Origin: Thalassospira lucentensis
GTDB taxonomy: Bacteria; Pseudomonadota; Alphaproteobacteria; Rhodospirillales; Thalassospiraceae
DNA: 64,000 bases
Reading direction: 5' to 3'
Assembly (NCBI RefSeq): GCF_011806425.1
Contig: NZ_JAATOV010000003.1
Location: 682,001-746,000, forward strand
Shown here in pieces: positions 44,020 through 52,723 of this stretch (within the stretch, counting starts at the first letter, position 1; each line of letters starts with the position of its first letter). A model generated the notes under the pieces. That model saw nothing but the letters and a program-made list of their open reading frames with translations, had not been told where the DNA came from and did not search any database. A program made the position numbers and the translations under genes.

Positions 44020-45369
44020 ATGGATAACACCATGATTGTCGCAAAGCCGACCTGGGACGATAATATACGTGATCTGATCAATACTCCACCGTGGGTAGCC
44101 GAGGGCCGCCGCGCTGAATTTAGTCGTCATTTGGCAAGCGCGTTTCAGACCCATTGCATTGATATGGCAAGCTACATTTCCGTGCGTAACGGCGCGGAAA
44201 AGATTTATCATTTTATGGTGTCCCAACATCTGCTGAACCCTGCAACCCCGAAAGACTTCTGGCCATTCGAAGTACAGGAGACCTTTCGACTGTGGATTAA
44301 CCAGGGATGCAGAAAAACGTCGGATTGTGAGTTTATCCGCACCCAAAACATCCAACCTCCCGAACTACCGATACAAATCTCCAAAACCCGTCTTGATATC
44401 GCATCAATGGATCAGATTGAGCTCGATCAGTATAGGGCCGAAATTGACGCCGCGATGACAGCGCCATTGCCAGATATCCAATCAATATGGCAACGGTTCG
44501 CTTCCCAACACCATAAATGGTATCCGATGGACATCCGGCAAATCCCGATGTGGTACCGGGCCTTTATGCTGCATTTCGAAACGGAAACAGGCATTTCCAT
44601 CCCCTACTGGGACTGGACGGCAGCTTGGATGTCGGATGGCAACAATCTGTGCCCTCGTGCGCCCCAAGCATTTCTTGATGAATATTACGTCCATCCCGAA
44701 ACCGGGAAAGAGCTCCGAAACCCTCTCCGTTACGCATTGCAAAATGTGTTTGGAACCGAGCGGCAAGACAAAAACGCATCTCGCAGCACTATGCTGTTCG
44801 CCCCCTTCAAGCTTTCGCCCAAAACAGTTGAAAACCGAAGTCGGAAACTTGCCGCATTACAAGGACCGCTCTCTGAATTGATCGAAGGTTCGTGCCTGAA
44901 TTCCCCCTCAGGCCAGCGAACGGACGGCCTGGCACTATTCGGACACCTGATTGCCCAAGCTGGAGAATGGGCGGGATTTCAGATGCGCCCAACTTCGCTC
45001 AGCGCACTTGACCCGCTGTTTTTATCGCTGTGCGCCAACTCAGACAGATTGCTTGAGACATGGCTGAACTCAATGCCCAACCTTAAAATTCAGTCATGCG
45101 CCCCCTTGCACCCTTTCATCGGACCGACAGCATCTCAGATGAGCGAAACCTGCCGCGCAAGCTGGCGATATACTTCGGTTGCACAGATGGCCCAAGCAAG
45201 CCGGGCACTGGATTATCAATATGGACTGCCAGAAGCGCGACCTTATCGGCCCTCTTTGAAAAATTCACCGCTTAAGATCGACAGCCACCTTATTCTGGAA
45301 AATTCACCGTCGCCGTCATCCACCGTCCCACGCGTGCTGAATGGGTTACCGCAACATCCGGTAAATTAA
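44020..45369 (+). CDS. tyrosinase-fold protein lacking copper ligands
   Basis: Protein of 449 residues whose central part follows the tyrosinase/hemocyanin type-3 copper fold. The CuA side shows IPMWYRAFMLHFE and then IPYWDW (P195-W199). The CuB side shows SALDPLFLSLCANSD (S328-D342) followed by RLLETW. Canonical tyrosinases have WHR where this has W-Y179-R, HN-x-x-H where this has L293-N-S-P-S297, and HH where this has L337-C338. All recognisable copper histidines are thus replaced while the scaffold residues remain, so normal tyrosinase activity is not expected. There is no signal peptide. The start could also be the ATG at 44032. It lies downstream of a divergent Lrp/AsnC gene and starts a run of three genes in one direction. 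Confidence 0.75.
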   Translation: MDNTMIVAKPTWDDNIRDLINTPPWVAEGRRAEFSRHLASAFQTHCIDMASYISVRNGAEKIYHFMVSQHLLNPATPKDFWPFEVQETFRLWINQGCRKTSDCEFIRTQNIQPPELPIQISKTRLDIASMDQIELDQYRAEIDAAMTAPLPDIQSIWQRFASQHHKWYPMDIRQIPMWYRAFMLHFETETGISIPYWDWTAAWMSDGNNLCPRAPQAFLDEYYVHPETGKELRNPLRYALQNVFGTERQDKNASRSTMLFAPFKLSPKTVENRSRKLAALQGPLSELIEGSCLNSPSGQRTDGLALFGHLIAQAGEWAGFQMRPTSLSALDPLFLSLCANSDRLLETWLNSMPNLKIQSCAPLHPFIGPTASQMSETCRASWRYTSVAQMAQASRALDYQYGLPEARPYRPSLKNSPLKIDSHLILENSPSPSSTVPRVLNGLPQHPVN

Positions 45370-45669
45370 GCAAATACCAGCTGCCTTACCCAACGTGTCG
45401 GCATTGGTATTTCCATCAATTTGCCCGCCCGGCTTAACGTCGAATATCGCGGTTTTCCTCGAACTTGCTGCGTTTTGCGATCCGGCTTTTACGACGTAGC
45501 GCCACTTGCACAAACTAATCCGATGGCGGCTGCTCTTGTGCAGACTGTCGCTACCGGATGCCAAATTTCGAACAAACCGAAATTACGGTACGAATGAAAA
45601 CGCAGCACAAGAACACCATGACTTCGGAGCAACTTTATCAACAACACAACTACTACAGGAATGGTAATC
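45370..45669. other. gap in the pseudo-tyrosinase cluster with an inverted repeat
   Basis: 300 bases between the tyrosinase-like gene and the next gene. It contains TGCACAA at 45507-45513 and its complement TTGTGCA at 45536-45542, a possible operator or leader hairpin. The gap is large enough to carry its own promoter. No gene is supported. Confidence 0.4.
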
Positions 45670-47403
45670 ATGTCGAACAGCTTCAAAGAATTTACCCCCC
45701 CCGCACAGCAAGCAGCAAAAGACTTCAAAAAAATCGGAATGGAGGATGACCTCGCACCATTCTGCTCAGCGTGGAATACAAATGTCACCGGCTGGACTGA
45801 AATGGCAATTATCGGCAACCCTTGGACGTCTGTGAATGACGCCCCGCGCAGTGATTATTTCAATCCGTTGCTTACTGGGTATGGGGCAGGTGTCGATGTG
45901 CCGATTGACTGGACGCCATTTCCCAACCGCCTAATACAGTTCTTCACGACACCACAAGCCGTTGCCAATCCGCAACTTGGTGGATCACCTTTAAGTACCG
46001 AACAGATTCTCGATCTTGCAGATACCGGCGAGATTGAGATTAAAGGCACCACTTACAAGCTCTATGACCCAAGCGGCACGTCAGATATCTTGAACATCCC
46101 GGCAACCCTATGCCCTGAAATTGACTGGCAGGGTAAATTCGCGCCCTTCGCGCCTTCAGGCCCGCGCGGGTGGTTGGACGAATACTGCGAATGGTCGATT
46201 GAATATGACGCGGACGGAAAGATGCGCAGCGTTATGTTCACCTGTGAAAATCCGGCGTATTTCCTCACAATGTGGCAGATCAATCCAGAAGCTGTTCTCT
46301 CACTTTATCAGCTTTACATTGATCCGGCTGTCAAACTTGAAGACCTGTATCTACGCTATACCGATGATCAGCCCAACGGCGCAAAGAAAGGCGACCCGGT
46401 CGTAGATGCGACAACAGGACGCCCCGCTTATGACACCTTGAACAAGTGGAACTACGGCACCAAACGCGTACCCGGCAAGAGTGGCGGCGCCATGCATCTT
46501 ACATCCGGTCCCAATACCCTTAGCGCCGAGATTTATCTTGCTGCGGCGGCCACCATCAATCGCGGTGCGCAGAAAAATCAACAGGAACTGATTTGCTGCG
46601 CACAATATGGCCAGCCATACCGCAACTCGGACCCGCACATTGGTAAACTTGCAAATAATGTCGCGTTGAGGACTCAGATATCCCTTACCGACCCGATCGG
46701 GCTGTATATCCAAAACCCGGTCGACTTTACAAACTGGAAAGGTCCGAACAACGAAGACATCGGTAAATACTGGAATATCACGCGCGGCCATACCAAGCAG
46801 GGTGACGAGGTAACAGATCAAATTCTTCAGGTCGTTTTCGCCATTCCCGAGGATGCTGGCTTCGCATTGAACGACTGTACGATCAATGGCAAACCACTGA
46901 CCCATGCCGGGGTAATTGCCGAAAACTTCAAGATCGCGCTTTCCGCCACCGGGAATGGTATTGCCCCCACCGAAGGCGAAAAAGGGTGCGTTAAAACCCG
47001 CGCGAACCATGTGCAACCTGCCCCTGTGCAGATGTTGCCAATTGATCTGTTTTATGGCCAGTCGCCAAGCGATCTACCCGGCTGTCTTGTCCCCGGAACA
47101 ACGCATAAATTCGCCCTTGTTGTACACGGTGCGAGCAATGACACCTCTGTTGACAATGCACGCATCCAATTCGAAAGCGACAGCATTACCGTAAACGTTG
47201 TCGAATATCTGAAAAACGGCACCCCGACACCGGGCAAAACCGACGCAGGCGATACCCAAGCCTTTATCATCGACGTTACCGTCGCCGATAACGCCGAAAG
47301 CGGCCTTGTTAAATTACGGGTCCTAAACCCATCAGAACCGAAAAATCCATCCGCCGACGACCATCCGTGGGCTGCTGGTTTGGGGGCAATAGACGCAAGC
47401 TGA
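45670..47403 (+). CDS. large protein of unknown family in the pseudo-tyrosinase cluster
   Basis: Protein of 577 residues with no signal peptide or membrane segment, so probably cytoplasmic. I do not recognise a named domain. Distinctive segments are GPRGWLDEYCEWSIEYDADG (C173 at its cysteine) and VMFTCENPAYFLTMW (C192), then NKWNYGT, GAMHLTSGPNTLSAE and PIGLYIQNPVDF. The paired EYCEW and FTCENP motifs and several conserved-looking tryptophans suggest an enzyme with a well-defined site. The C-terminal 150 residues are beta-rich. The ATG at 45670 has AGGAA upstream and is preferred over the ATG at 45661. The next gene follows after 82 bases. Confidence 0.7.
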   Translation: MSNSFKEFTPPAQQAAKDFKKIGMEDDLAPFCSAWNTNVTGWTEMAIIGNPWTSVNDAPRSDYFNPLLTGYGAGVDVPIDWTPFPNRLIQFFTTPQAVANPQLGGSPLSTEQILDLADTGEIEIKGTTYKLYDPSGTSDILNIPATLCPEIDWQGKFAPFAPSGPRGWLDEYCEWSIEYDADGKMRSVMFTCENPAYFLTMWQINPEAVLSLYQLYIDPAVKLEDLYLRYTDDQPNGAKKGDPVVDATTGRPAYDTLNKWNYGTKRVPGKSGGAMHLTSGPNTLSAEIYLAAAATINRGAQKNQQELICCAQYGQPYRNSDPHIGKLANNVALRTQISLTDPIGLYIQNPVDFTNWKGPNNEDIGKYWNITRGHTKQGDEVTDQILQVVFAIPEDAGFALNDCTINGKPLTHAGVIAENFKIALSATGNGIAPTEGEKGCVKTRANHVQPAPVQMLPIDLFYGQSPSDLPGCLVPGTTHKFALVVHGASNDTSVDNARIQFESDSITVNVVEYLKNGTPTPGKTDAGDTQAFIIDVTVADNAESGLVKLRVLNPSEPKNPSADDHPWAAGLGAIDAS

Positions 47404-47427
47404 AAAAACAGCAGAAAATCTATATCC

Positions 47428-47460
47428 GGGCGCGGCCGCGCATTTGTCGATGCCGCGCCC
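47428..47460 (+). other. intercistronic hairpin in the pseudo-tyrosinase cluster
   Basis: GGGCGCGG/CCGCGCCC inverted repeat with a 17-base loop between the 577-residue gene and the heme-protein gene. There is no T-run, so it may be an mRNA-stability or attenuation element rather than a terminator. Confidence 0.45.
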
Positions 47461-47485
47461 AAAGACCGTAATCAGGGGACAAAAC

Positions 47486-49093
47486 ATGTGTAAATTATTG
47501 AACACTCATTGGAGGCCGCCCGCAATACGCGGATTAATACTGCTTGCGATAGGCGTATTTTTTGCAGGGTTTCCCGCGCAGAACCATAGCGCAAAGGCAG
47601 CTTCGTCTTGCGAGCTGATCGTTGACCCGACGAACTCCCTTTTCCTTACCAGTGATATGTATGCACTGTTGCCGACCCAGGCCACAGTAAATTGCTATGC
47701 GTGGCAGATGTTTATAGCACTCAATTGGCCGGTCGACAGCGGATGGCCACAAACCCCCTCGAAGGCTGGCGAACCAGACCGCACGGCGAAGTTTTCCGAC
47801 TGGGGCGTACCATCCGCCCCCCAAAAGCCACTCGACATGTCAACCGTGTGGGCCAGCTTTATGAGCCCATCGAATATTTTCAAGCCCTATGCCGCAAAGC
47901 CGGACGACTGGGGTGTTCCAATGCCCAAGCCTACTGGATGCAAGGCAAGTTCCGACACTGGCATGCTGTTGGCTTCAACCCCGTTGCACGTTCTTCAAAG
48001 CACATCAAAGGATAATGATCACGATGGACATATGAAGGGAACATCGGTTGCTACTTCTGATGATACCCCTTCACTATCGATCATGGAGGCCACCGGGGGT
48101 TGGCTTACGGATCAGAATAAAAACCTGATTTTCTTTGAGCAAAAAGTTGGGAAAGCCGAATTCGACTATATCGTCGAGAATGGCCTTTTTGATGCCAAGA
48201 CCCAGCTCATGGTTGCCAAGAACGAAGTGCCCGGCAAAAGCTATCCATTCGGCCTGAACTTACCAAGCGGAAAACAATTGATCACACCGCCGGCAGCCCC
48301 CCAAGCCCAGGAAGAACTGGGATCATTCGAGCTAAAGGCCGCTTGGCGTATTTTGACCGATCATCCAGAACAATTCAGCCGCTATCTCACATCGACGGCA
48401 TGGGTTAAAGATCCGGAAACAGGTGATTGTGCCTCGGAAGTAATCGGGTTGGTTGGTCTTCATATCATTCACAAAACCCTGACCTTCCCCGATTTTATTT
48501 GGACCACGTTTGAGCAAATCGACAACGTGCCCACATCAAATGGAAATCCGCACCACCCTTATGGCTATTCCTTTTACAATAAGGACTGCAAAGGCCCGGG
48601 GGATACCTGCAAACCAAATGCCCCGCGGATTGTGTGTAGCACGCAATCGGGCAATGAAGTCTGCGAACATAAATTTGATATGGACGTCCCAGTGCAGGTT
48701 GTTCGCGAACAACCAATTGCCAGCCCGATTGCCACATTGAACCAAGATGTTCAGGATCAAATATCTCAGGCAACCAATGGAAAATCGGTCTTTCAGTACT
48801 ATCAGTTGGTCAATGTTTTGTGGGATCAGTCACCTAATCCCCCCCAATATGCGCCCGGACCAAACGCACCAACGCCGCTGTACTTCGGAAGCTTCACTTC
48901 TGAGGGTAATCTCGACGTCGCCAATACGACCATGGAAACCTATGTACAGGACCAATCTTGCGATTCGTGCCACAAATACGGCAACATCGCCGGTCACACG
49001 GAATTGGCATCGGATTTCAGCTTCCTATTCAAGGAGGCCAGCACAGCAGACATCGGTTTTCTTCAAGACACGATCAAAAACAGCACAAAGTAG
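47486..49093 (+). CDS. exported protein with single c-type heme motif
   Basis: Protein of 535 residues with a signal peptide (basic start, hydrophobic stretch at about 13-27, cleavage near AKAASS). Near the C-terminus C492-D-S-C495-H496 is a CxxCH heme-attachment motif. Other striking segments are NCYAWQMFIALNWP, LVGLHIIHKT, and DFIWTTFEQIDNVPTS, features I associate with unnamed proteobacterial exported cytochrome-like proteins. Several cysteine pairs (CKGPGDTC) suggest disulfides. The ATG at 47486 has AGGGGA 7 bases upstream; the longer frame starts inside a hairpin. It is the third gene of the cluster and converges with the di-heme peroxidase gene. Confidence 0.75.
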   Translation: MCKLLNTHWRPPAIRGLILLAIGVFFAGFPAQNHSAKAASSCELIVDPTNSLFLTSDMYALLPTQATVNCYAWQMFIALNWPVDSGWPQTPSKAGEPDRTAKFSDWGVPSAPQKPLDMSTVWASFMSPSNIFKPYAAKPDDWGVPMPKPTGCKASSDTGMLLASTPLHVLQSTSKDNDHDGHMKGTSVATSDDTPSLSIMEATGGWLTDQNKNLIFFEQKVGKAEFDYIVENGLFDAKTQLMVAKNEVPGKSYPFGLNLPSGKQLITPPAAPQAQEELGSFELKAAWRILTDHPEQFSRYLTSTAWVKDPETGDCASEVIGLVGLHIIHKTLTFPDFIWTTFEQIDNVPTSNGNPHHPYGYSFYNKDCKGPGDTCKPNAPRIVCSTQSGNEVCEHKFDMDVPVQVVREQPIASPIATLNQDVQDQISQATNGKSVFQYYQLVNVLWDQSPNPPQYAPGPNAPTPLYFGSFTSEGNLDVANTTMETYVQDQSCDSCHKYGNIAGHTELASDFSFLFKEASTADIGFLQDTIKNSTK

Positions 49094-49134
49094 CATCTCA
49101 CGCTCCGGGACTGAACGTCCCGGGGCTTACCGCT

Positions 49135-50418
49135 CTATTTTTGCTCGGATAAAAGCGGCTCATAACGTTTGTCGGTCAGTGTTTTCAGGAACGCGACAAG
49201 CGCCTTGATGCGTTTTTCATCAAGCGCATCGCCCTGCTCTAGCTTATCAAGCGACAAGGTATCTGCCACTTCCGGATCGCCCCACGGATTGCCGGTTTCC
49301 GGGTTGATCTGGTTGGCTTTCGCCTTGCTGTTGTACTTGTTGTAAAATCGAATGACGGTTTCCAGATCGGAAAACACACCGTTATGCATATAGGGCCCTG
49401 TCACCGCGACATTACGCAGTGACGGGGTTTTATATTTGCCCTTGTAACTTTCGTCATCAATCGCCGGGTTATCAAGCAATCCGTTATCGGTAAAACTAAC
49501 ATCCTTGCCAAGTTCCTTGCGGGTCGCGACGTTGCGCGGTACACCGATATTGTGGAACTCGTAATTGGTGAATGTCTCGCCCTCGGCGGTTGGGCTTTCT
49601 TTAAGCATGTGACAGGTATTGCAGTTGGTAAATTGCTGCGAAAAGAACAAAACCCGACCCAGTTCCTCTGTCGGGGTCATTTTGTATTCCCCGCGCAGGT
49701 ACCGGTCATATTTGCTATCAAACGGTGCGAATTCTTTGGTTTGTTCAAACGCGGCAATCGCCTGGGTCATCGCAAGATAGGCTGCGTCATTATCGGACCA
49801 GACATCATCCCCAAACAGCGCCTTAAACCCGGCTTCGTAATCCGCATCACTTTTCAGACGCGCGATCAGGGTTGGTTTGTCCGCCATCCCCATTTCAATC
49901 GGGTTTAGCGGCGGGCCACCGGCCTGTTCGGCCAAATCGGCAGCACGTCCGTCCCAGAATTGTCCACCGACGGCAACACCGTCGGGGCGCACATGAAAGG
50001 CTGGTGAATACATCGCATAGGCCGCCATTGGCGCATTACGATCGCCAAGGCTTTTGCCATCATCACCTTGCGAAAAGGCCCCTCTGGCTACATCAAACCG
50101 CGGATCGCGAAACGCGGTCGACGGATCATGACAAGACGCGCACGATTCCGTGCGATTTGCCGAAAGACTGGTATCGAAAAACAGCGCCTCGCCCAATTCG
50201 GCCTTATCGGCAAACGGGCTATCACCGGTGTTATCGGATGCCGACGCCACTTCGCGGACCGAATGGCCATCTACCAAGTGATGCAAAAATTCCTGCTGGG
50301 AATTTGATCCCGCGGCAAGGGCAGCACCGCCCGTCCCCGCCACCGTTAACACAGCAACTGCCATGGCAGCGGGGCCTGATTTTACGAACTTAGATCGGCA
50401 AAGACGGGAAACACGCAT
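49135..50418 (-). CDS. di-heme cytochrome c peroxidase family protein
   Basis: Periplasmic protein of 427 residues of the CcpA/MauG superfamily. The signal peptide ends near AALAAGS (about residue 37). Two heme motifs are visible: C93-A-S-C96-H97 followed by DPSTAFRDPR, and C266-N-T-C269-H270. KTPSLRNVAVTGPYMHNG, with the conserved distal segment, marks the family. Such enzymes reduce peroxide with electrons from cytochromes; the MauG branch instead modifies a partner protein. ATG at 50418 is preferred because a Fur-like box covers the ATG of the longer frame. It is convergent with the heme protein at 47486. Confidence 0.88.
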   Translation of the reverse strand: MRVSRLCRSKFVKSGPAAMAVAVLTVAGTGGAALAAGSNSQQEFLHHLVDGHSVREVASASDNTGDSPFADKAELGEALFFDTSLSANRTESCASCHDPSTAFRDPRFDVARGAFSQGDDGKSLGDRNAPMAAYAMYSPAFHVRPDGVAVGGQFWDGRAADLAEQAGGPPLNPIEMGMADKPTLIARLKSDADYEAGFKALFGDDVWSDNDAAYLAMTQAIAAFEQTKEFAPFDSKYDRYLRGEYKMTPTEELGRVLFFSQQFTNCNTCHMLKESPTAEGETFTNYEFHNIGVPRNVATRKELGKDVSFTDNGLLDNPAIDDESYKGKYKTPSLRNVAVTGPYMHNGVFSDLETVIRFYNKYNSKAKANQINPETGNPWGDPEVADTLSLDKLEQGDALDEKRIKALVAFLKTLTDKRYEPLLSEQK

Positions 50419-50478
50419 GTCAGCTACTTCTGATAAAACCATCGGGAAAAGACGGGTTGTTACGCAAATGAAATCGGT

Positions 50479-50491
50479 AATGATTATCATT
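50479..50491. promoter_or_regulatory. Fur-like box AATGATTATCATT
   Basis: A perfect palindrome around TGATTATCA, matching the core of the classical Fur consensus. It lies 61-73 bases upstream of the chosen peroxidase start, a usual operator position. It implies iron-dependent control of the peroxidase gene. Confidence 0.5.
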
Positions 50492-50634
50492 TACCCGGCA
50501 GGATTGCCTTTTGCTTTGATAAAAGTCAATGGTGACCACTAACATTTATTCGCAATTTGGCGCGGTTTCCCCGTCTACCCCAGATAGTTCTGATGTTTTA
50601 ATCCCAAGAACCCAGCCGCAAACGGCATAGGTTT

Positions 50635-51531
50635 TCACACAACCACACGGCGGCGGCGCCCCATCACTGGCAAAAGCTGCACACCGACAATTGCGGCCAA
50701 AATAACCCCGCATCCGGCATATTCCGCCGGTGCTAGACGCTCCCCCAGGAACCAAGCAGCGGCGATGGCGGCAAAGACCGCCTCGGCACTCATGATAATG
50801 GCTGCGTCGGCGGCTTCGGTGTAATTTTGCGCAACCGCCTGAAGAGTAAATGCAAGCCCAACCGACATGATACCGGCATACAGGATTTCAAACCCGGCAT
50901 TGTAAATATCGGCAAAACTAAACGTCTCGGTCATGGCGCCCATCACCATCGCCAAGATACCAGCGATCACAAACTGGGTTGTCGAAACCAATGCTGGCGC
51001 GTTGGTTCGGCTGACCATCACCCCGATCAAAACGACTTGTGTTGCCCAGAACAGCGCGCTGCTCATGACCCAAAAATCACCGGCATCAAGGGCGGAAAGG
51101 TTCCCACCACTTAGCATATAAGTGCCCAAGATACACATCGCCCCGCCGGGCCAAACCGACCAATGCGGGCGGGCACGAAATACAAGAAATGCCAAAACCG
51201 GGACTGTCGGCACGTAAAATGCGGTCAGAAACGCGGCATTGGTTACCGTCGTCATCATCAGGCCGATTTGCTGCAGGATACTGGCCAAATACATGGCAAT
51301 GCCGGTCGCCAGCAGTCCAAACATATCACCGCGCGAAAGCGAACGCCCTTCGCGTTTGATCTTGCGAAACTCGCGCAACGCAAATGGCAACACCACCAAC
51401 GCACCAAGCAGGAAACGCACGCCCGTAAAATACTGCGGACCGATATTTTCCATGCCGGTTTGCTGAACAATAAAGGTCGTCCCCCAAATCAGGGCGACAA
51501 AGACAATCAGGACGTTTGCCTGCCAACGCAT
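50635..51531 (-). CDS. EamA/DMT family transporter
   Basis: Ten-helix drug/metabolite-type permease of about 299 residues. Two EamA halves are visible: N-terminal LIVFVALIWGTTFIVQQTG followed by a GVRFLLGALVVLP helix, and C-terminal SAEAVFAAIAAAWFLGERL. The substrate is not evident. The start is an ATG pair at 51534/51531 with GGGA upstream; the second gives the better spacing. The frame runs further upstream but without a binding site. Confidence 0.85.
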   Translation of the reverse strand: MRWQANVLIVFVALIWGTTFIVQQTGMENIGPQYFTGVRFLLGALVVLPFALREFRKIKREGRSLSRGDMFGLLATGIAMYLASILQQIGLMMTTVTNAAFLTAFYVPTVPVLAFLVFRARPHWSVWPGGAMCILGTYMLSGGNLSALDAGDFWVMSSALFWATQVVLIGVMVSRTNAPALVSTTQFVIAGILAMVMGAMTETFSFADIYNAGFEILYAGIMSVGLAFTLQAVAQNYTEAADAAIIMSAEAVFAAIAAAWFLGERLAPAEYAGCGVILAAIVGVQLLPVMGRRRRVVV

Positions 51532-51722
51532 CATATTCCCGGTTCCGCTTATTGTGACCGGGCGTGGTGGCGCGCGGCAAGTTTCAAGGATCAATTGGTC
51601 CCCTTGCTAGCGCATGAACCACTGATCCGCAAGAACGATACTTCGCCGTCTAAAATACAGAACCCGCACAGTGACAAGCGCGGTCAGGATAGCGGTTACA
51701 GTCAGCTTAAAAGTTAGCTTGG

Positions 51723-52529
51723 TTAATTGGCGGTGACGGCCTTTTCGCCGTAAAGGTCGCGGTACCAGGCGAACTTGGTTTCACGCTCAATGGCGTCATC
51801 TATACGACGCACAAGTTCCGGACTCATCGTTTGACGTGAATACATCAAACGCACCGGCTCTTTGCCCAAAACAAACGGATGGATTTCCACCTTATCGTCC
51901 AGACTGCGTATTTTCGCCTGCATATAAGATGCTTCGGGGATCCCGATCAGCATGTCGATGCGACCGTTAATCAATAAACTGATGCCCATCTCGGCACGCG
52001 GAAGGTCAATCACATGTTGTTGATTTTCAGGGTTGGACACGAATTTTTTAAACTCTTCACCGCGATAGGCACTGCGAACGTGACCAATACGAAGATCATA
52101 TTTCACGACGTCATCAAGATCGTGGATATTGAATTTACGCGCTTCGCCGCGACGCACCAAAAACCCGCTGACATCATTACGATAAGGTCTGGAAAACCAA
52201 CCATAGGCGGTTCGTTCCTTGGTGAAGGACGCAGATGGCAAAATATCAAGATCGCCCGTTTTGATCGCATAGAGCGACCGCTTCCAGGGCAAAAACACAA
52301 AGCGATATTTACACCCAATAGAGTCAAGCACACGGGCGATGAACGTATTGTCCAAGCCAACAGCACTCCCGCCAACGCTTTTCATGCTAAAAGGCGCATA
52401 CGCTTCGGACGCCCGCACACTTAGCAGACGATCGCACGCCACCATTGGTTTGGCCGATACACTTGGCACCTTGGCGCCAAACGCAATCACCAACGCCAAA
52501 AGGCCAAGCATTAAAAGCCTGACGCCCAT
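51723..52529 (-). CDS. periplasmic solute-binding protein-like (SBP_bac_3)
   Basis: Exported protein of 268 residues of the amino-acid-binding-protein type (bacterial family 3). The signal peptide is MGVRLLMLGLLALVIAFGAK with cleavage near VSAKP. The mature part has VRASEAYAPFSM, GLDNTFIARVL, DILPSASFTKERTAYGWFS and RIDMLIGIPEAS. No transporter permease or ATPase is adjacent, so it may be an orphan binding protein or a sensor-like component. ATG at 52529 has AAGGAG upstream; earlier ATGs in frame lack such a site. Confidence 0.75.
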   Translation of the reverse strand: MGVRLLMLGLLALVIAFGAKVPSVSAKPMVACDRLLSVRASEAYAPFSMKSVGGSAVGLDNTFIARVLDSIGCKYRFVFLPWKRSLYAIKTGDLDILPSASFTKERTAYGWFSRPYRNDVSGFLVRRGEARKFNIHDLDDVVKYDLRIGHVRSAYRGEEFKKFVSNPENQQHVIDLPRAEMGISLLINGRIDMLIGIPEASYMQAKIRSLDDKVEIHPFVLGKEPVRLMYSRQTMSPELVRRIDDAIERETKFAWYRDLYGEKAVTAN

Positions 52530-52723
52530 TATCCAACCACTCCTTACGATCCGTGTCATGCTGGTCGTATCTGCGCATTTCGCAGGCATGCCGGATTTCA
52601 TATTTAGGAGCCATAGGCTCCTTCATTTTACGCATCGTCATGTAAAGATGACGTTCCCGTTTACCGGTACTAATCAGAAATACCACAAGTTCAAACGTGT
52701 TTTTAGATACATTCCAAAGACGG

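Noticed and set aside
44020-45369. Simple annotation as an active tyrosinase
   Set aside because: The histidines needed to bind copper are replaced at every motif that can be recognised.
45670-47403. Considered as a LodA/GoxA-type quinone-cofactor oxidase, with the flavoprotein at 10447 as its LodB
   Set aside because: The N-terminus does not match the LodA pattern, and the flavoprotein lies 34 kb away with a different partner.
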